From positions 99,499,342 through 99,563,341 of the forward strand of contig CM043953.1 in assembly GCA_014529385.2 (NCBI GenBank): 64,000 nt of DNA, in the 5' to 3' direction. Under the pieces are notes generated by a model. The model saw only the letters and a list, made by a program, of their open reading frames with translations, was not told the origin of the DNA and did no database searches. Below, one piece after another: positions 55,268-64,000 of this stretch (position 1 is the first letter of the stretch; each line of letters begins with the position of its first letter). The translations under genes were made by a program, and so were the position numbers. Source of the DNA: Adiantum capillus-veneris (lineage: Eukaryota > Streptophyta > Polypodiopsida > Polypodiales > Pteridaceae).

Positions 55268-55345
<78 letters not shown>
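54813..55345 (+). repeat. Family A-related LTR (A11), truncated
   Basis: Starts TGTCACAAATTGCTGACG and includes GGGGCCTAAACCCTAAGAAG, (AC)n at 55033-55062 and a run of A. Three successive units of a CACGTGGCAACC..ACGGATTT type with ~45-bp spacing lie at 55095-55225. It runs into a (GA)n tract at 55268-55342. No TATA or AATAAA part follows; the rest is missing. Confidence 0.7.
55268..55342 (+). repeat. (GA)n microsatellite
   Basis: About 37 GA units; predicted Arg-Glu and Leu-Ser frames are artefacts. Confidence 0.96.
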
Positions 55346-55347
<2 letters not shown>

Positions 55348-56151
55348 CAAAACGCTGGTGAGGGAAGAGGGGGCAATCAGGCCCCCGCTGACTACCAGAA
55401 CAAGAGACCCTCAATACATCAGGTGATGGAAGTGGGTACCCCCTAGCCCCATAAATAGGTGCCCAAGGGGAGGTAGGGCAATGCCTGGAAAAATCCCCAC
55501 GACCCAAGAAGGAAAAATAATATGAGGGCGCCCGAACAAGGTGGGCAGCCGTAAAGTGCAGACAAAATGCATATGCAAAGAGGGTGGCCAGCCTGGAGGC
55601 ACACTAGCTGTACATGCATGCCCTAGACCTGTGAAGCAGCATAGTGGTGTAAATCTAACACCCCCTCTTAGCAGCTGATGTTGAACAAACCGTATGAAGC
55701 TGAAGATGTGAGGCAAATGATGAAGATGTCTGCTGCAATGTCCACTAAAGGACAATACTCCGGCGAACTTCACGAGTGTAGCAACAATCTCGGGTGTCCC
55801 GACCGCCAAGAAATCTCCATGGTAAAGTGCCGTCACAAGCAATGTAGCAAACTGCTGTACTCCGCCAATACAGGGTGAAGATACTGCGTGAAGATCTCGA
55901 ACTGAGTGTGGAAACAACTCCTTGTCGTAAAAGAAGTGCCGATAGACCTGCAAGTGTCTTGCCCAATAGGACCTGTGGTGTAGTCAAACCTTCTGGAGAA
56001 ACGGAGAAGCTTAGGAACCGTCATGAGAATGATGGGAAGCCTGTCAATGCATGAACCTGTAACCCAGTGTGGCCAGGTGGCTAAGCTGTGAAAAACTCCA
56101 GGAAGGCCAGATTTAGCAATTTGCGCCGTAAACGTCCTCCGAAACAAGACT
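55346..56151. other. Unassigned segment
   Basis: No family recognised. Minus-strand frames at 55411-55953 and 55833-56147 are open but lack known motifs. The sequence just left of B2 is possibly a diverged B LTR. Confidence 0.4.
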
Positions 56152-56215
56152 AAGCAATCTACACAGTAGAAGCTACCGTAAGCTACAGCAATCTACACAG
56201 TAGAAGCTACCGTAA
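56152..56215 (+). repeat. Short tandem duplication
   Basis: GCAATCTACACAGTAGAAGC with TACCGTAA is present twice in a row. Confidence 0.8.
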
Positions 56216-57664
56216 TCAAGACTAGGCTGAGGTTATCCTCGCGATGGTTACTTGGAGGAAAAACGCTAGGCTGTGGTTTCTTGCTTGGAGAAAAACGCCA
56301 CCAAGGGGGTTCTTGTTGAGAAGTTGCATGTTGAGCTTGTGCTCCTGCTGCCTCTTCTCCAATTAGTGCTAGTCTAGGTTTACTTATATACAAAACTTAC
56401 TCAATTTGCCCTACCTACTTTCCAACATAAGTCACTTAAAAATAATAAGTGAAAAACGTCAAAAATAGGGAAAATAGGCTAAATGTACTGGAAAATTCCC
56501 CTGAAGGATTCTGATGGGAATGCTTATGATCATGCTGTGTGCAACCAGAGGATATATTTCTACACTAAGTGTCTAGTCATGCACGGTCTGCAAACAGACT
56601 CACAAAAGTGCCAGATCACTTCCTATACTAGACTGAACTGAACCCTGATCATGCTGTAGCTTGTCCACGGACACATAGGGTTGGATGTGTCACGTGACAT
56701 CCCCTCCTTTTCAAAGTGAGGTACTAGTACCGAGTTGTATGGCGTCGAGGGAGATCGCCAATAGCATCCGGAATCCTAGAAAGGACTCTTCGCTGGCCCA
56801 CTCTGATGTGTGGGTCATGCGGTACTTGAACTTCATAAAGGTCTACAACGCTTGCTTCTATGGGCCGCGCCGAAAGCGACAAAGTCTTATGTGGCTCCTT
56901 CAATGCTTCAACTTCGTCTAGAGTCATACTTCTTTCTTCTTCAAGAATCTCCATGGCTAAAAATTCCTGAAACCACTTCCAACACAAAAACATGAACATA
57001 CCCATTCCATGTAAAGTGAGTGGAAAAACTCTTGTCTTTCTCAAAGACTGTGCATGCAATGTAGATGAACATAGAGACGGAGTGCCAAACTGTTCACCAC
57101 ACACGCAAACAATGAGATCGAATCTCTCTTCTGATCGAAAGCAAACAACTGTGGCAAAACACAATGGAAATGCGTATGCTTGATGCTCAATCTTTCTTGT
57201 GCTCTTTCTGAAACTGTGTCGTGCCAAGGAAGAGACATGGAATGTGACTTCCTTGAATGCATACGTTTCAGCTTTTCATTCATGATTAAAACGTGCTCAA
57301 CGTACAATATGTCATGCCTAGAAAAAGGGATCACATAAAGACGATGACAAAAATACAAGAAACGATCACGAATGAAACACTCAAACAATGCGTGCGTACT
57401 AATCATGCGAACACATAGTACTTCCTGTGAGGGTTCTTTGGATCTAGGCTCGAGAGCCAAGATCGGTTCTTCATGAAGGGGTGCTTTGGACCTAGGCTCG
57501 AGAGCCAAGATCGATCCTTCGTTATTGATCGAATCTGCAACGAGGTTAGCTTCGCTAGAAAAAGCATCTACTAACACATCATCCTTGTGAACAATCACAT
57601 CATCTTCATGCAAATCATCATGCTTGTGAAAAATCACATCTTGATCATGCAAATCATCATGCTC
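56216..57664 (-). mobile_element. Second B element (B2), truncated
   Basis: Minus strand: the 3' LTR starts at 56699 (TGTCACGTGACACATCC), preceded by the polypurine tract at 56715-56700 (AAAAGGAGGGGA form). It runs left with TTTCACTTATTATTTTTAAG and TATATAAGTAAACCTAG. The interior (57664-56716) encodes the same frames as B1 (FECFIRDRFLYFCHR, SMSLPWHDTVSERAQE, ILALEPRSK twice). It is cut at 57664, where element C's LTR begins; no 5' LTR is present. Confidence 0.8.
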
Positions 57665-57675
57665 GTGATGTGAAA

Positions 57676-57957
57676 CAGTGCTCTATGTATAGACTCTAGA
57701 CTCCAAACGACGACGCTGGACCATATATCCCGAAGATGATCCACCAACGGCCCATAAATGTCAGCCACCTTAGCCAATCTCCAAAGTGAGTGGTGGTGGT
57801 GACCTCAGACCTGGCCACAATGTCCACTAGACCACCATCCGTATCCTGCCACATGTCACTGCCCAGCCCAGAGAGTCCGTCCAGTCTGAACCAGACTGAA
57901 CCAACTGTACTAACTGAGTGTCCTGTGAAAGTGACATTGTAGCCTGCTACAGGTTGC
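57676..57957 (-). repeat. C 3' LTR, first half
   Basis: About 280 bp closely matching 62586-62855 (CTAGACTCCA.ACGACGACGC, CCGAAGATGATCCACCAACG). The rest of the LTR is missing where B2 sequence starts. Confidence 0.85.
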
Positions 57958-58199
57958 CCGCCACAAGACCGCTCAGCGTCTCCGTGAGAGGAAATAGTCT
58001 CGGTGAGAGGAAATACTGAAAAACTAGGAAATAAAACCACTAGGTACCGCATTGTACATCTTTCTTGAAGCAGGCGCTAGGCCCAACCATGCAACAAATG
58101 ATTGCTGCTGGCAAGAGAATTCAACACTTGGAGGAGTAGGTTTCTCTGCTCGAACACAGAATGGCGGATTCTTATGCAAAGATGATGACAGTTCAGGGC

Positions 58200-58830
58200 T
58201 GAATTGGGAGGGAAAGAGGGGTACGAATTGGGAGGGGGCTGAATTGGGAAGGGACTAATTGGGTAGTGGCCAATTGGGGTTGGGAGGGGCGAATTTGGGA
58301 GAGGGCTGAATTGGGAAGGGACTAATTGGGCAGAGGGCCAATTGGGGTCGGGAGGTGCGAATTTGGGAGAGGGCTTAATTGGGAGGGAAAGAGGGGAACG
58401 AATTGGGGGGGTGGGTCGAATTTGGGAGGGGGCTAAATTGGGAAGGGACTAATTGGGCAGAAGGCCAATTGGGGTTGGGAGGGGCGAATTTGGGAGAGGG
58501 CTGGATTGGGAGGGAAAGAGGGGGACGAATTGGGAGGGGGCTGAATTGGAAGGGACTAATTGGGCAGAGGGCCAATTGGGATTGGGAGGGGCGAATTTGG
58601 GAGAGGGCTAAATTGGGAGGGAAAGAGGAGGACGAATTGGGAGGGGGCTGAATTGGGAAGAGACTAATTGGGCAGAGGGCCAATTGGGATTGGGAGGGGC
58701 GAATTTGGGAGAGGGCTGAATTGGGAGGGAAAGAGGGGGACGAATTGGGAGGGGGCTGAATTGGGAAGGGACTAATTGGGCAGAGGGCCAATTGGGATTG
58801 GGAAGGGCGACTTTGGGAGAGGGCTGAATT
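58200..58830 (-). repeat. 107/108-bp tandem repeat in C
   Basis: Units containing GGGAGGGAAAGAGG begin at 58381, 58508, 58615 and 58723, with shorter variants before. Spacing is 127, 107 and 108 bp. The plus strand is purine-rich (GAATTGGGAGGGGG). Confidence 0.9.
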
Positions 58831-59043
58831 GGTGAAAAGGCCGAATAGGAAGAGGGAGTAGGTGGACAATTGGGAGGAGGGGCGAGTTGGGGAGGGGGAA
58901 AGGGGGACGAATTGGGGAGGGGAAGGGACTAGTTTGGGAGGGTTGGGCGAGTTGGGGAGGGGAAGGGGGACGAGTTGGGGAGGGGGAGGGTAGGGTAGGG
59001 TTGAGGGGATAGAGGTAGATAGGGGCGAGGAGGGAGCAGACAA
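58375..59043 (-). CDS. Repeat-encoded Pro/Ser-rich open frame
   Basis: A 222-codon minus-strand frame made of units such as LALCPISPFPIQPPPNSSPS with FPPNSALSQIRPSQSQ, about 36 residues each. It begins with a different Pro-rich stretch (LVPLPLPNSPNPPKLVPSPP). It lies where pol would be in element C. No family known; it could be untranslated satellite that happens to stay open. Confidence 0.4.
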   Translation of the reverse strand: MSAPSSPLSTSIPSTLPYPPPPQLVPLPLPNSPNPPKLVPSPPQFVPLSPSPTRPSSQLSTYSLFLFGLFTNSALSQSRPSQSQLALCPISPFPIQPPPNSSPSFPPNSALSQIRPSQSQLALCPISLFPIQPPPNSSSSFPPNLALSQIRPSQSQLALCPISPFQFSPLPIRPPLSLPIQPSPKFAPPNPNWPSAQLVPSQFSPLPNSTHPPNSFPSFPPN

Positions 59044-59477
59044 CTATAATGAGTAGGGAATTTATCCAGCAGGACAGGCTCTGTGAAGGGCTTTCGCTAA
59101 ACACAGATGATAGCTTTGTTCTGGTTGGAGAAGCAAACACCAATGGGGCTGATGTTTGAGGGGGGGTGAATTCCTGTAGAGGAGATTCCTTCCCGTTTCT
59201 ATGATTCTTCATAGGCTCATCAAATTCAAAGACTTTCACCAAGGGCGTACCAGGAGCAGCATCTATGACCTTCAATCTTTGAGCTGTCTCACGCTCATTA
59301 GGTTTAGTTATTGTGGAAACATTGGAAGAGAGTGCACCTCTAGGCAAGGAGTGAATAGACTCCATAACAGGGCATAGATTTGGTAGCTTCCAACCACTCC
59401 AGCAGATCTTCGTCCAAACCTTCAGGTGTGGTAGGCTGTTTTTGTTCAGGGTTGGTTTCCATTGACAAAGAAACTTG
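58830..59477 (-). pseudogene. C region after protease
   Basis: A frame at 58772-59365 (minus) starts MESIHSLPRGALSSNVSTIT and includes AAPGTPLVKVFEFDEP before turning into the Pro-rich repeat. No RT motif is present, although in gypsy elements RT would start here. Confidence 0.5.
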
Positions 59478-60155
59478 CTACACCACGGGATCCATACCTC
59501 CTTCTAAGAGAATGGGTTGCATCGGGGAGCCAGAAGTATGTATCCACAAGGCATCATTTCCCCAATCATGAAGTGCTTTAGTGTGTCGAAGCCATGGTCT
59601 TCTAATGAGCAAGGGAAATCCGCCCTCAACCTGGGGAAGACGAACCACAACAAAATCCAAGTTAAAAGTAAAGTCTTGTACTTGCAGAGGCACATTGTCC
59701 ACTATGCCCACTGGGTAGACTGTCCTCTGGTCGGCCAATGTAACTGTGAAGGGAGCAAGGCGAGTAGGCTGTAGACCTAGAGCTAACATAGTGAACTCGG
59801 GCATCAGGTTGATGCCAGATCCACCATCCACTATCACTCCTGAGAATTGCCGACCCAAAACGGACACTTTCAGGCGAGGGCTTCTATAATCAGTGAGTGG
59901 AGCAGCGGGATTGGATATCATATAGGATTCTGATGGTCGCACTGGGAGGTGCCCGCCACTAGGACCTGCTCCAGGGTAAAGTGACTGAATAACAACAAGG
60001 GTGTCACTTCTAAAACTCGCATCTAGTCGCAGCATGTCATAAAGGGACGCTTGTTGGAAGGTGTTCTTCAAGGTTGTCTCTGTTGTAAGCTTCTCTTTTT
60101 CTACCTGTTGTTCCTCTGGTACCTTGATCTTCTGTAGATCGGAAACTGCTTCCAA
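59478..60155 (-). CDS. C retropepsin-like protease
   Basis: A 225-codon frame holds an aspartic protease: FSGVIVDGGSGINLMPEFTM, where DGGSG is the active-site motif in place of DTGAS, then a flap region (LADQRTVYPVGIVDNVPLQV), and FPLLIRRPWLRHTKALHDWG as the second strand (LLGRPWL-like). The DGGSG form is known in some plant gypsy proteases. It should cleave the gag-pol precursor. The frame is open and continuous in spite of the missing pol. Confidence 0.8.
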   Translation of the reverse strand: MEAVSDLQKIKVPEEQQVEKEKLTTETTLKNTFQQASLYDMLRLDASFRSDTLVVIQSLYPGAGPSGGHLPVRPSESYMISNPAAPLTDYRSPRLKVSVLGRQFSGVIVDGGSGINLMPEFTMLALGLQPTRLAPFTVTLADQRTVYPVGIVDNVPLQVQDFTFNLDFVVVRLPQVEGGFPLLIRRPWLRHTKALHDWGNDALWIHTSGSPMQPILLEGGMDPVV

Positions 60156-61906
60156 GAAGCTTCATCAAGATCGGAGAGCAAAAATTTGGATTCTTGCTTT
60201 CCACTGGGTGATGGCTTGTCAGCGGCTGAAGGCAGGGTATCCACTGTTGAGAGAATGTGTGGGGGAGTTGAACGTGTTGGAATACTAAGACCGAGGGCAG
60301 CTCTCTGGGTCCGAGTGAGGACACCCGATGGCTCCTCTACCAACTGCAACTTATTTTGAGGGGTAACCACGTGGGTAGAAGGGGGCAGCTAAGAAACGGT
60401 GCTAACTGCTATCAAATTGAGCTTGGGAAAGGCAAACTCATTCTGGCTTTGACTTGGGTTCGAAGCCGTGGATGCACGAGTTTTAGGGCAATCCTTACTG
60501 TAGTGATCCTTCGTTTCGGGGCAATGACGGCAAGGAGGGGACCCTTCGGGCAGAGGGCATTTGCTTTAGTAATGACTATATTCCCCACATCTGTAACACA
60601 AAATGGGCCGATTCACATGGTGAGTCGAAGGGCGAGGTGGTGCTTGCTCCTGGTACATGGAGTTGGAGGTGGAGGAATAGAAGTTTTGAGGTGATGAGGG
60701 AGCATGGGTATGATAAAAGCTCGGAGACGGAAAAGTACTTGGCATACCTTGCATAGGAGGGGCTGTCAGCAAAGGTGGCATATGGTGTGGATGGCCACAG
60801 GGAGAAACCATGTTGGATGCAGGTGTTGGCCCTTGTTGAAGAGGAGGACCAAGACTTTGCTGTATTTGTCGCAATCCCTTGAGGTAGTAACAGTCCTTGT
60901 CCTTATGTCCAGATTTTTCACAAAAGTGGCAGTAAACCCGAAGGGGGCATTCTTGTGGAGGGTGCCCTAGAGAGCGGCATGAGCTACACCAAACCGTAGC
61001 CTTAGTCTCTTGCTGACACTTGAGCTCTTCTAGCTCGCGCTTGATCTGTTCCAATGCCTCGTGATGTGGAGGCTTCTCCTGTCTAAGAGAGAAGAACCTC
61101 TCCTCTATAGGATCTCGCTGTAACTTTAGGGCTTCCAGTTCCCTGCGTAAAGAAGTTAATGGATCAATAGGACTTTCCGAAAACACAGAGGGGGTCTCTA
61201 TGTGAGGGGAGTTGTTGAACAGCTTCCTAGCTCCCTCTATCCTAGTAGCAACTGCGATGAACTCCTCCAGAGTGGCGTCGGGTCGGAGACTCTCTCGGAG
61301 TTTTTGCTGAGAAGTTTTGAGAAGCGCCTTCTCTACCCACTTCTTAACCATAAATTCACCAGGTTGCTGGGAAAGCTTGGCAACCAGAGACTTGGTTTTA
61401 GTCATAAGTTCTGCAAAAGTCACCTCTGGCTGGAGCACCATGTTGGCCAACTCATCCAACACCTTCTCCTGGTAGTCACCTCGCCTGAAAGCTACAAAGA
61501 ACTGTTGTCTTAAGGCTGCCCAAGTAGCAAAATAATTCTCTGCAAACTGGTTGTACCATTTATCTGCTAAGCCATCCAAGGTCAATGGAAAGAGTACCAA
61601 ATAAGCATCTTCCCTGTTAAGACCACGACCCCTACAGAGAGATACAAACCTCCTTGCATGGTCGTCAACATCTTCTGAAGAGAGTCCTTTGAGTGTAGGG
61701 AACTTGATGTTTGCCTTGGCCAAAACGCTAGCCAACGGCTCCATGGCCCCTTGCTGAGCCTGTTGCTCAATAGCCTGTTGTAGCAGAATAGGAGAGAGCT
61801 TTACTGGAGAAGGTGATCTGGAAGATGTGGAACCGGATGGAGGAATGGGTGATGTCGTATGTGGAGGTATGGGTGATGAGGTTGATGGACTTCTGCTAGG
61901 TACCAA
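60156..61906 (-). pseudogene. C gag with four zinc knuckles
   Basis: A 446-codon frame (61906-60566) has a retrotransposon gag domain: GLADKWYNQFAENYFATWAA, LRQQFFVAFRRGDYQEKVLD and a following helix. Then come knuckles CSSCRSLGHPPQEC and CHFCEKSGHKDKDC (CX2CX4HX4C). A third knuckle (CYRCGEYSHY) is broken by a stop, and a fourth Cys/His set (CRHCPETKDHYSKDC) lies after it in frame. Nucleocapsid-type knuckles bind the RNA genome. One or two stops separate it from the protease frame. Confidence 0.85.
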
Positions 61907-62311
61907 GGGTCGTCTTCTGTTGTAGTACTTCAGTGGGCTCAGTAGTGCACTTTGACGCTCGACTGACCTCCTTATGTGTCATGCAGTGACCACCCATCCA
62001 ACCAAGCTTTGGGCAAGAAAATCTGTAACTGGTTGAAGACAGGTCTAGACTCTACTAGACCCAGGTTGGACGAGGGACGAGGAGGGACTAGACCAAGGAC
62101 GAGGACTGATTGGACCAGGCTAGAGAGACCAGACCAATTGGACCAGGGCGAGAGAGGACCAGACCAAATGGACCAGGGCGAGAGAGGACTAGACCAACAG
62201 GCTACACAGTGCCAGGCAAAGTAGGTGAAGCTAGATAAACCCAACTAGCTTCAAGATTTGTACCTCACAGAGAGTGAGACTTCAGTTGACATCCCACCGT
62301 GATCGCCAAAA
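61907..62311 (-). other. C untranslated leader
   Basis: Sequence between LTR and gag, with repeated GGACCAGGCGAGAG-type words (62085-62200). Right after the LTR, TGGCGATCACGGTGGG (62308-62293, minus) is where a primer-binding site should be; I cannot name its tRNA. Confidence 0.5.
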
Positions 62312-62855
62312 TGAGAGCACCATAGCGCAGATAGTGTGTCATGCTCTCTACAGTGGGTGCTCCTCAGTGCAATGTGCGTGACAATCTCACTCAAACAGAC
62401 TGAAAATAAGAAACAATAGACAACAACTGAGCTCGCAGAGACACAACAGCAACGGTAGACCACAACAAATGACTCGACTATCTCAAAGAACTGATATAGA
62501 CTCTGGCGTGGCAGCACACTCAGCTCCAGCCCAGGACTCTCAGGTACAATGGGTTGTCGAGGCTCAGATGTGCAGGGATGGTGAATCAGTGCTCTGTGTA
62601 TAGACTCTAGACTCCAGACGACGACGCTGGACCATATATCCCGAAGATGATCCACCAACGGCCCATAAATGTCAACCACCTAAGCCAATCTCCAAAGTGA
62701 GTGGTGGTGGTGACCTGGCCACGATGTCCACTAGACCACCGTCCGTATCCTGCCACGTGTCACTGCCCAGCCCAGAGAGTCCGTCCAGTGTGAACCACAC
62801 TGAACCAACTGTACTAGTTGAGTGTCCTGTGAAAGTGACACTGTAGCCTACTACA
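62312..62855 (-). repeat. C 5' LTR
   Basis: A 544-bp LTR reads (minus) TGTAGTAGGCTACAGTGTC..TGGTGCTCTCA. The first half is repeated at 57676-57957. Confidence 0.8.
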
Positions 62856-62869
62856 AAGAGCTAAACCAT

Positions 62870-63036
62870 GACTGTTGGGGAGTCATGTGACTGGTGGCTT
62901 CACTGTCAACAACCCAAGTACCTGACTGCCATGTAGCAAGAGCGTGGTCCGCCGTCGTGACAACAGCGGTCGCCCCCGCCGTCTCATGAGAGGCTACTAC
63001 TGCAGTCGAGGCTGTTTGTTTCTCCCTGTTGGCCTC
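62870..63036 (-). pseudogene. Copia protease fragment
   Basis: Minus-strand frame: ALATWQSGTWVVDSEATSHM followed by TP. This is the copia protease active site (W..DSGAT/SSHMT), here DSEAT with Gly to Glu. It continues in frame from the gag at 63040 after one stop, and is cut at 62855 by the LTR of element C. Confidence 0.75.
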
Positions 63037-63039
63037 GTC

Positions 63040-63860
63040 TCACTTCTTCATTCTGCATTCTGACTCTCTATCCCCTTTCTTGTGGCAATGGTAACATTTG
63101 ATGTCCTTGTTCCTCTTCTTCTTACCTTTACCTTTCTTGTTACCTCCTTGAGCTATCAAAGCTCCTTCTGCATCAACAGCACCTCCGGCTCGGAATGCGG
63201 AGTGTCCCTCAATCTGTCTAAGGGAAGGAAGAATCTCGTCCCAAATGGGGAAAAGGTACGTCCACATGTGAGCAAACTCTGAAAATAGGGATCAAAGCGT
63301 GGGGGAAGCTTGAATAGTAAGAGGCCAGCCATGCGTGCTGAGGTGATGTCGCCTCCGACAGAGACAAGGTCGTCCCAGAGTTCCCGTATGCGGCGGGTCA
63401 ACCCATCAAGTGAGTTGAAATCCTTGAACCGGAGGTTGTACAACTCCCGTTCAAGTGTGATCTGTCTGGCAACCGAGGTCTCCTCAAACTGGTCAAGAAT
63501 CCGTCTCCACAATGGATGTGCATGCTCCTCTTTGGAAACTTCCTTCGTGATGCGGTCCGAGAGGTTCATCATAAGAAAGGTGAAGACCCGTACATCCCGA
63601 TCCACCCACTCGTCGATCTGGGCCTAAGTGGCGGTGGGAAGGGAAGGCTGAGTAGCCGAATGGGTGAAATCATTCAACCATTCCCAGAGTCGATGGTAGG
63701 CAATAATTGTGCAGACTCGTGTCCTCCACACAAAATAGTTGTGTAAATCCAACTTCTTCTCCTCAGCAAATTGGGTGAGGGCATAATTGTTGAATGTAGC
63801 GTTGGCACATGCCAACGTAGTCGCAGAAGCATCAAGTGTGATCTGTTTGGCAAACGAGGT
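63040..63860 (-). pseudogene. Copia gag (Ty1/copia type)
   Basis: Minus strand, in order: N-terminus KKLDLHNYFVWRTRVCTIIA (the K-L-D...NY..W block), then SKEEHAHPLWRRILDQFEET, ARQITLERELYNLRFKDFNS, IRELWDDLVSVGGDITSARM and LLFKLPPRFDPYFQSLLT (UBN2/gag-polypeptide layout). Last comes a Lys-rich stretch and zinc knuckle CYHCHKKGDRESEC, whose His has become Asp. Frameshifts lie near 63605 and 63267. Confidence 0.85.
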
Positions 63861-64000
63861 CTCCTCAAACTAGTCAAGAATCCATCTCCACAATGGATGT
63901 GCATGCTCCTCTTTGAAAACTTCCTTCGTGATGCGGTCCGAGAGGTTCATCATAAGAAAGGTGAAGACTCGTACGTCTCGATCCACCCACTCGTCGATCT
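63832..64000 (-). repeat. Second copy of a gag segment
   Basis: Nearly the same as 63451-63619, shifted by 381 bp (127 codons, in frame). It continues past the window edge. Differences such as TGTCTGG against TGTTTGG show it is not an exact recent copy. Confidence 0.85.

Larger units (their letters stand above)
57676..62855 (-). mobile_element. LTR element C with gag and protease only
   Basis: Minus-strand element. The 5' LTR is 62312-62855 and a truncated 3' LTR is 57676-57957, with matching start TGTAG(T/C)AGGCTACA. Between them are a leader, gag (61906-60156), protease (60155-59478) and a Pro-rich tandem-repeat region (59040-58200), but no RT, RNase H or integrase. It abuts B2 on the left and lies in a copia protease on the right. 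The size, about 5.2 kb, suggests pol was lost and replaced by the repeat region. Confidence 0.8.

Noticed and set aside
55346-56151. A gene on the minus strand (55411-55953)
   Set aside because: Open but without recognisable domain, and several overlapping frames are equally long.

Overview
This window looks like nuclear DNA of a large-genome vascular plant. A fern is my best guess, with a gymnosperm or lycophyte possible. The evidence is a plant-type host gene with very long introns, plant retroelement families (Ty1/copia, Ty3/gypsy-like, L1-type LINEs with DUF4283), initiator-Met-tRNA primer-binding sites and long dinucleotide microsatellites. There are no prokaryotic operons, and most of the sequence is nested, decayed retrotransposons.

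Host gene: fifteen short exons on the minus strand between 43920 and 11387 join in phase, with canonical GT/AG borders, into about 465 codons. They match the N-terminal third (without the first exon or exons) of a HEAT-repeat protein of the SHOOT GRAVITROPISM 6 / MROH1 family. Twelve introns are ordinary. The intron between exons 2 and 3 runs from 15853 to 43623 (27,771 bp) and holds most of the transposons. The introns before the first and after the last exon seen must also be long (over 20 kb and over 11.3 kb to the window edges, if those exons lie outside). So essentially the whole window may be the inside of one gene.

Layout: 1-8740 is a minus-strand LINE (LINE-a) split by a gypsy-like LTR element without pol (B1), whose 3' LTR carries a solo LTR. 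9180-10430 is a LINE fragment next to a solo LTR. 11387-15852 is the exon cluster. 15853-21540 has intron sequence, an L1-type 3' end with poly(A), an LTR piece and a LINE tail inside a CT microsatellite. 21541-35110 holds two LINEs (d and e); LINE-e is interrupted by two complete family-A LTR elements and one solo LTR, all with 5-bp target duplications. 36691-41415 is a head-to-tail stack of three LINE copies separated by (CT)n tracts. 42541-42898 holds tandem repeats beside an antisense 18S rRNA fragment. 44812-48770 is a gypsy-like gag split by a third complete family-A element. 49080-54812 joins an L1 ORF1 (DUF4283), a family-A fragment and a decayed Ty1/copia polyprotein whose integrase core is replaced by a B-type LTR. 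56216-62855 has a second B copy and an LTR element (C) with gag and protease but no reverse transcriptase. 62856-64000 is a minus-strand copia gag-protease.

Most striking signals: (i) one LINE family whose copies sit in (CT)n microsatellites, always in the same orientation, with CT on both sides; (ii) family-A LTRs that carry such (CT)n tracts at a fixed place and could supply LINE targets; (iii) a motif near AATAAA-GAAATACCGAAAGGGGCGCC shared by LTRs of otherwise different sequence, including a copia LTR; (iv) a very large transposon-filled intron in the SG6-like gene. All homology statements come from recognising motifs by eye, not from a database search.
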